Of a stretch of DNA of 59,717 nucleotides, positions 55,214-59,717 are shown one piece after another (within the stretch, counting starts at the first letter, position 1; every line of letters starts with the position of its first letter). The DNA lies in contig JBFLVJ010000009.1 of assembly GCA_040758595.1 (NCBI GenBank), positions 1-59,717 of the forward strand, read 5' to 3'. This DNA comes from Bilamarchaeum sp040758595. Its GTDB lineage: Archaea; Micrarchaeota; Micrarchaeia; Anstonellales; Bilamarchaeaceae. A program made the translations under genes and the position numbers. Under the pieces are notes generated by a model, which was not told the origin of the DNA, made no database searches, and was given only the letters and a program-made list of their open reading frames with translations.

Positions 55214-56601
55214 CACAAGCCACCAAGGGATTTGGATATATCTTCCATGTCAAAACAGAGCGCGCCGTCTGTTTTTGACTTGAACCCGCGGGCTATTATG
55301 ACATAGACGACCTTTTTCCTCTTGTGCTCGACCAGTTTCTCGCGTGCCATCAGTTCACCAAGGATCTTTTCTGAATCCGCCTTCTCACTCCATTTGCATT
55401 CAACCAATGCTATAGTGTCCGTGGACTGGCATTTTATCACCCAGTCGACCTCATCTCCTTTCCTGCTCCACCACCTTCCGATTTCAGATATCTTAAACGG
55501 AAGCTTTTTCTGCTTGTCCATGACGAGGAGAAACTCGCGTGAGATAGCCTCGAACGCAGGCCCCATGAAGGAGTTCATGTCTTCAGAAACCGCATCCTGA
55601 AGGTAACCATATTCCTCCTCTTCGAAATAGCTCATGTTGCGGAAGATATACCTGAACCAGAAACGGAAGAAATTGTCTTTCAGGACGAACCGGCCTCTGC
55701 GTGTGCGCCACTTCTTCGGTTCGGTCACCGGCACTTCGTAGGAGATCACATCGACCAGGTTCTCAAGGTCGTACAGATAGGGAGACAAGGAAGATTCCTT
55801 TATGCCGGAGAAATCCGCGATTTCTTTCTTTGTGGTCTTGCCGAGGGCTATGGCGCTGATTATGGCGTAATAGCTCGGGTGGTCCTTGCCGAAACTCTCC
55901 ACCATTGTATCCCGGACTTCGTTTTTGAGCGGAGAAAGTGGGTTAAGAACCGCTTCTTTCAGAGCGTCTTTCCATGTTCCGATCCTCGCGCCTTCAAGAA
56001 GCGCATAATAGAAGGGGATGCCGCCGAATATCGCGTATAGCCTGGCCTGTTCTGTCACATCAGACACCCCAAGGTCGGCCATCATGCGCCGGCATTCCCC
56101 GAATGAAAGGGGCTTGAGTGCAAGGTCATGCCGGGCCCTGCGGAACAGCGGCGCTCCTGCTTCGATGAATATTTTTTTCATCATGCCAACGTTCGAGCCG
56201 CTCAAGACTAGACAGGTCTTGGAACCCTGCCCTTTAGTATCCCATTTGTTCTGGAGCTGCATTATTGCAGACTGGCTCACTGCACGAAGCCGCTGGAATT
56301 CATCTATGGCGAAGGTCCGGTCATGGGAAAACATGAGGTCGTAAAGCTGCCCCCAGTCCTGGATGCGAACATAATCCGGCAGCCCAAGCTCTCGGCGCAG
56401 CACCGTCTCAAACTCTTCGAGAAGCCCGGCCTCGGTCTTTTTCTGGTCCACATAGAGATAAACGCCCCCAGGCGGCATAGCGTGTGTTATAAGCGTGGTC
56501 TTGCCCACCCTCCTGCGGCCGCGCACCAGAACGAGGTTGGGTTTTCTCTGCATCGCCTCGGAAAGAAGCCCGAGTTCCTCGGTCCTGCCATATAGCTTCA
56601 T
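55213..56601 (-). CDS. AAA ATPase with PD-(D/E)xK-like C-terminal domain inside the cas operon
   Basis: A 462-residue archaeal ATPase (PF01637 type) with a DUF234-like C-terminus. Walker A is GRRRVGKTT (residues 28-36), Walker B FAIDEFQRL (residues 97-105), sensor LVLSGSN near 131; a winged-helix region (KKEIADFSGIKESSLSPYLYDLENL) follows, and the end has GDEVDWVIKCQSTDTIALVECKWS, an acidic residue followed by ExK, the pattern of a restriction-like nuclease. Such ATPases are widespread in archaea, often mobile, but are not standard Cas proteins. Here it is coupled to cas1 by overlap and has its own operator-like promoter. Role unknown. Confidence 0.9.
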   Translation of the reverse strand: MKLYGRTEELGLLSEAMQRKPNLVLVRGRRRVGKTTLITHAMPPGGVYLYVDQKKTEAGLLEEFETVLRRELGLPDYVRIQDWGQLYDLMFSHDRTFAIDEFQRLRAVSQSAIMQLQNKWDTKGQGSKTCLVLSGSNVGMMKKIFIEAGAPLFRRARHDLALKPLSFGECRRMMADLGVSDVTEQARLYAIFGGIPFYYALLEGARIGTWKDALKEAVLNPLSPLKNEVRDTMVESFGKDHPSYYAIISAIALGKTTKKEIADFSGIKESSLSPYLYDLENLVDVISYEVPVTEPKKWRTRRGRFVLKDNFFRFWFRYIFRNMSYFEEEEYGYLQDAVSEDMNSFMGPAFEAISREFLLVMDKQKKLPFKISEIGRWWSRKGDEVDWVIKCQSTDTIALVECKWSEKADSEKILGELMAREKLVEHKRKKVVYVIIARGFKSKTDGALCFDMEDISKSLGGL

Positions 56602-56608
56602 GAATAGA

Positions 56609-56713
56609 TTATTTTAATAACCTTTTTTAAGGTTATCTAATTTTTCAGTAATTCATATTTTTCACGGGTTAAAATTTAAGGTTATAGAAATAACCTTAAT
56701 AGAGATAACCTTA
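56609..56713 (-). promoter_or_regulatory. palindromic operator cluster before the ATPase-cas1-cas2 unit
   Basis: The motif AAGGTTAT/ATAACCTT occurs five times in about 100 nt. IR1 ATAACCTTTTTTAAGGTTAT (56617-56636) overlaps the TATA-like TTAAAAAAGG expected about 26 nt before the start. IR2 spans 56677-56698 (TAAGGTTAT-AGAA-ATAACCTTA). A single half-site ATAACCTTA is at 56705-56713. This looks like cooperative binding sites for a repressor. Confidence 0.7.
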
Positions 56714-57226
56714 TTCAGCCCAGCAAAATTCGTAGTAAGAGCATTTGGGGCAGATAGGAATCCTTTTGGGCTGAGGGGGCACTTTCAACGAGGCGATCCC
56801 CTTCACTCTCGCGACCGCATCTTCCACAGCCTTTCCGTTCTGCTCATCCAGCTCAAGCTTTTTTCGTTCTCGTATCAGGGGGTAATCCAGGACCGCGACG
56901 GCCTTTATGCCTTTTTTCCTTAAGACGTAGAGATAATAGAGGGCCTGCATCTCGTGGGCTCTTTCCATCTTCTTCGATTTTTTGACTTCGTGCAGCTCTA
57001 CCGTATCGCCTTTCTTCACGAAATCAATTGCAATGCCTTCTATCTTGATGTCCTTCTTCTCACGTTGATAAGTGTTCTGGTGTATGAATCGTCCTGCCGC
57101 GACCAAATCGGATGAATGCTCCATATTGAGATGGTGGGAGAAATACCATAATTCGGTGGGGCATACAAAAAGATAGTTTATCTGGGTGCCTGTAACCGGT
57201 CTCTGTTCTCCCCCCTCCACGCTCAT
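56711..57226 (-). CDS. cas4: CRISPR-associated exonuclease Cas4
   Basis: A 171-residue RecB-like nuclease that trims and orients new spacers. The four iron-sulphur cysteines are visible: Cys22 in FVCPTELWYF and the C-terminal CPKCSYYEFCW. The nuclease core shows GIAIDFVKKGDTVELHEVKKSKKM (acid and ExK) and the helix MQALYYLYVLRKKGIKA. It overlaps the cas3 stop by 4 nt (ATGA) and is separated from the ATPase gene by a 110-nt regulatory gap. Confidence 0.95.
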   Translation of the reverse strand: MSVEGGEQRPVTGTQINYLFVCPTELWYFSHHLNMEHSSDLVAAGRFIHQNTYQREKKDIKIEGIAIDFVKKGDTVELHEVKKSKKMERAHEMQALYYLYVLRKKGIKAVAVLDYPLIRERKKLELDEQNGKAVEDAVARVKGIASLKVPPQPKRIPICPKCSYYEFCWAE

Positions 57227-59607
57227 ATTATCGAATCCCAGCCCTCAGCATCTTCACTTTTTATGGCTTCTGGACCGTATTCTCTAATAAGACTTAGGTC
57301 GCTCTTGGTGAGGTCAAGTATGATATTGAAACCTTTGAAACTTCTTGAGGTTTGGAAGCGTTTTTGTACTCTGGACGGAATTGAGACCGAGTATCTAAGA
57401 ATTTTTGAACGTATTTCGTATATTTTATCTGATACCTCGGTCTTGTCCGTAATTCCGTAGTACCTTGCCACTATCTCTTTCCAAGGCATCCTATCGGCAT
57501 CATTATCACTCAGGAGATGATATATCGTATCATTCGTGCCCTCTGCAAGTTGGGGAAACACGAACAGTTCTGAGCTGAAATTCCGGAACAATCTTTGCGC
57601 TTCACTTCTCTTAATCGCAGAGAAATAATTGAAAAATTCCATTCTTTCCCTTATTCTTTTGACATAGGAATCGCTGATTTTCTTTCCATCCTCTGCTTGC
57701 ATATTGAATACCGAATCAATCATTTCTTGTTGGCCTTCAAAGGATACAACGTCCGATTCCTGATACTTCTCAAAAAACGCTTTTGTAGCTGCTAAAACCT
57801 GCTCATCGTAGATTAAACTGGAAATTTTTTCGTCTCCCAAAAATATATTGACATTGTACTCATCATCTTCATAATGCGTACCCTTATTTCGGTAAACTCT
57901 TCCCCAGCGCTGTATCTGTGAATCAATTGTAGATAATTCAGTATATAGAGTATCAAAATCGAAATTGACTGATGCCTCCACAATCTGTGTGGAAACTAAT
58001 ACAAACGGCTTCTTCTCGTCAAGTAGTCTCTTAATATGGTCAATTCTCTTGCTCTTCTCGTCTTCAACAAGTCGAGCATGCAAGAGAATAATCTCTTGCG
58101 GGGGTTTTTCTGCTTCAAGTTGTTTATACAAGGCTAGTGCAGACTTTACGGTGTTTACTATCACTAAGACACTTTTAAATCGGCTCTTAGACAGTATCTC
58201 GTCTTTCCTAGGAACCTCGTAAATGCCTTTTTTTGCATCAATCTCGTTTAACAGAGGCTCATTGTGAAATTTAATCTTGTGTCTTTTTGTTTTATAGTTC
58301 TTTATCTTCTGTCTCTCACATAGCTCCTCAGGATTAATGATTTTAAAGTCAAGTTCCTGAAGCATAGTTTTGAGAAAGGGGGGTAGTGTTGCAGTCATAA
58401 CAAGAACATTTCCTCCGAGATTTTTGATGTGCTTGATGGTGTTGAAAATTATCGCTGCCATATCGGGATTATAAGATTGGATTTCATCCAAAACGATAGA
58501 AGAAAATGGATAAATGGAAAACAACTTGTCAAATCCATAGTAATACAACGAAGAAAGAAGAATCTGGTCCGCCGTAGATAGGATCATCGGGGAGGATAGT
58601 ATTTTACTAGATGCTACCTTTCGAGCTATGTTCTTCTGTGCCGTCTGAGCATCTTTATCAAATTCAAGATATGAGGTTGAATGTAACAGAGACACGGCAT
58701 CGGTTGGATTCTCAATGCCACTCAGATACCCTTTAACCATCCTATTAGTGTAAATGTCATTCAGGGACACCCTTATCGGAAGCGTATAAAGCATCTTTCT
58801 GGAGGATTTTGCTGCCCACAAAAACGCAAATTCGGTTTTTCCGCTACCTGTTGGGGCGATAAGAACTAGATTTTTAGCATCCGAACCGGATCTCTCCAAA
58901 ACCTCTTCTTGCCAACTGATTGAGTTTGGTGAATCAATTGTTTCCTTGATTTTGCTTTTTAAGTTTGAATATACACCAGAGTCGCTCCCCCTAGCTAGAG
59001 GGACATGCGCACTTGACGCATGATCGCATCTCCTAAGTGTTCCTAGCATGGAAAAGAATTGATAGTCCTCGGAACTGAATTCCTGGTCCCCGCGTATTTC
59101 TTTGTGAGATGGTTCATATAACGAGAAGAACTCGGACAAATTCTCCTTTTTCTTAAGAGCGTCCAGTGCAATCTTGAACCTATTGCTTTTCGATGCGCTC
59201 ACAAGGGAGGTCTGAAGTTCTACAATCGCAGAACGAATGCCCTCATTAAACTTAGAATCACATACGACCTTGGCCAGGTCTGCCAAAAAATTTTCCATCT
59301 CATCTTTTTGGGAGTCTAAAAATTCCACATAATCTTGGAATTCGTTGGAATGGTCATAAACATAATCCAAAAATGTTTCCCGGCCGTAAAAGTCATTATA
59401 ATGATGGTATAGCACTGCCGTTTGCACCATCTTAGACTCAGCGTTATCCAGATCCAACAAAAATACGGACCATGCGATTGAGAGAATCTCGTGGTCTTTT
59501 ATTGAAACGGATTTGAGTTTTGACATATCACTTTCGATCTGTTTTTTTAGGTCCTCCTGTAATAGGTCGGGATTATCTCTTTCTATACCTCTAATAGTCA
59601 GGGACAT
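57223..59607 (-). CDS. cas3: CRISPR-associated helicase Cas3, HD domain truncated
   Basis: Type I interference helicase of 794 residues. Helicase motifs: APTGSGKTEFAFLW near residue 255, IVLDEIQSYNPD (DExH-box equivalent), LVMTATLPPFL, LVIVNTVKSALALYK, VLVSTQIVEASVNFDFD and QRWGRVYR. Upstream, residues 1-220 are an incomplete HD domain: DHEILSIAWSVF and AVLYHHYNDF match its later motifs and LRRCDHASSAHV its last Asp, but the first His and the HDxGK motif are absent and an in-frame TAA lies just upstream of the ATG, so the frame cannot be extended. The gene is noticeably AT-richer than the rest of the window. Confidence 0.94.
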   Translation of the reverse strand: MSLTIRGIERDNPDLLQEDLKKQIESDMSKLKSVSIKDHEILSIAWSVFLLDLDNAESKMVQTAVLYHHYNDFYGRETFLDYVYDHSNEFQDYVEFLDSQKDEMENFLADLAKVVCDSKFNEGIRSAIVELQTSLVSASKSNRFKIALDALKKKENLSEFFSLYEPSHKEIRGDQEFSSEDYQFFSMLGTLRRCDHASSAHVPLARGSDSGVYSNLKSKIKETIDSPNSISWQEEVLERSGSDAKNLVLIAPTGSGKTEFAFLWAAKSSRKMLYTLPIRVSLNDIYTNRMVKGYLSGIENPTDAVSLLHSTSYLEFDKDAQTAQKNIARKVASSKILSSPMILSTADQILLSSLYYYGFDKLFSIYPFSSIVLDEIQSYNPDMAAIIFNTIKHIKNLGGNVLVMTATLPPFLKTMLQELDFKIINPEELCERQKIKNYKTKRHKIKFHNEPLLNEIDAKKGIYEVPRKDEILSKSRFKSVLVIVNTVKSALALYKQLEAEKPPQEIILLHARLVEDEKSKRIDHIKRLLDEKKPFVLVSTQIVEASVNFDFDTLYTELSTIDSQIQRWGRVYRNKGTHYEDDEYNVNIFLGDEKISSLIYDEQVLAATKAFFEKYQESDVVSFEGQQEMIDSVFNMQAEDGKKISDSYVKRIRERMEFFNYFSAIKRSEAQRLFRNFSSELFVFPQLAEGTNDTIYHLLSDNDADRMPWKEIVARYYGITDKTEVSDKIYEIRSKILRYSVSIPSRVQKRFQTSRSFKGFNIILDLTKSDLSLIREYGPEAIKSEDAEGWDSII

Positions 59608-59717
59608 AAATAGGCGAACATTTTAGGCATCACAAAACCCTTCTTCACAAAGTTGCGGATAGACTGTTGAACCGCATGGATATTGCGATAATACCTGTTC
59701 CACAGGGGCTTCTTGAT
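59598..59717 (-). CDS. C-terminal end of an upstream cas-operon gene (partial)
   Basis: The minus strand reads openly from the window edge to TGA at 59598-59600: 39 residues beginning IKKPLWNRYYRNIHAVQQSI and ending PKMFAYLCP. It overlaps cas3 by 10 nt, so it belongs to the same operon, where cas5, cas7, cas8 or cas6 are normally found. The tail alone does not let me assign it. Confidence 0.55.
   Translation of the reverse strand: MKKPLWNRYYRNIHAVQQSIRNFVKKGFVMPKMFAYLCP

Overview
The window is archaeal chromosome. Evidence: RNA polymerase subunit H followed by a split B'' subunit, aIF2-alpha, ribosomal proteins S27e and L44e, Nop10, GINS, FEN1, MBF1, class I lysyl-tRNA synthetase, Dph6, an S-layer protein of the methanococcal type, tRNA genes with introns, TATA boxes about 26 nt before many start codons (leaderless mRNAs), and an archaeal/type I-B-like CRISPR-Cas locus. 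The 5S rRNA gene stands alone. Many small secreted or lysine-rich proteins of unknown family, the intron-rich tRNAs and the lone 5S gene would fit a DPANN-type lineage (Micrarchaeota/Diapherotrites-like), but this placement is only an inference. The genome is fairly GC-rich; the cas3-side right end is visibly more AT-rich.

Layout. 1-5.5 kb: rpoB'' (cut by the window edge), rpoH, guaAA, tyrS and a small nucleotidyltransferase pair. 5.6-7.3 kb: a tRNA-Thr gene with two insertions, a repeated tRNA-end element, a single-OB ssDNA-binding protein, a pilin-like protein and dispersed repeats. 7.3-10.1 kb: the conserved archaeal information-processing operon GINS-L44e-S27e-aIF2alpha-Nop10-PAC2. Nop10 and S27e are only 50 and 53 codons long. 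10.1-16.2 kb: a zinc-ribbon protein, two paralogous unknown proteins, a structured intergenic element and the large S-layer gene. 16.5-21 kb: RNase Z, a THEP1-like NTPase, a MagIII-like glycosylase and membrane proteins. 20.5-21.8 kb: decayed integrase, tRNA-Val, tRNA-Gln with two insertions, and a partial tRNA-Gln 3' copy; this is a mobile-element scar. 21.8-29 kb: a cytochrome b5-like lipoprotein, proS, a DUF350 protein, a DHH nuclease and lipoproteins. 29-33.4 kb: a winged-helix regulator opposite grpE-dnaK-J-domain protein-dnaJ. 33.4-42.6 kb: ksgA, DUF357, nitroreductase, 5S rRNA, lysS-sua5, fen1, mbf1 and a site-2 protease. 42.6-52.2 kb: thrS, a degenerate LAGLIDADG protein, purM, dph6 and a folate cycloligase. 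52.3-59.7 kb: CRISPR array (24 identical repeats), cas2, cas1, an unusual AAA ATPase/nuclease-like gene, cas4, cas3 and the end of one more gene.

The most interesting material is: (1) the AAA ATPase with a PD-(D/E)xK-like C-terminus embedded between cas4 and cas1, with a palindromic operator cluster in front of it, next to a Cas3 whose HD domain lacks its first motifs; (2) two tRNA genes that each carry a hairpin insertion in the D-loop plus a large structured anticodon-loop intron; (3) several repeat or RNA-like families: a three-copy TGCCCCCGGAG element, a two-copy tRNA-end element, a two-copy GCGAGCGGTC element (one copy holding a long cruciform insert), and a dispersed degenerate GGGTTTCGGG-type repeat that also runs in frame through several conserved enzymes.
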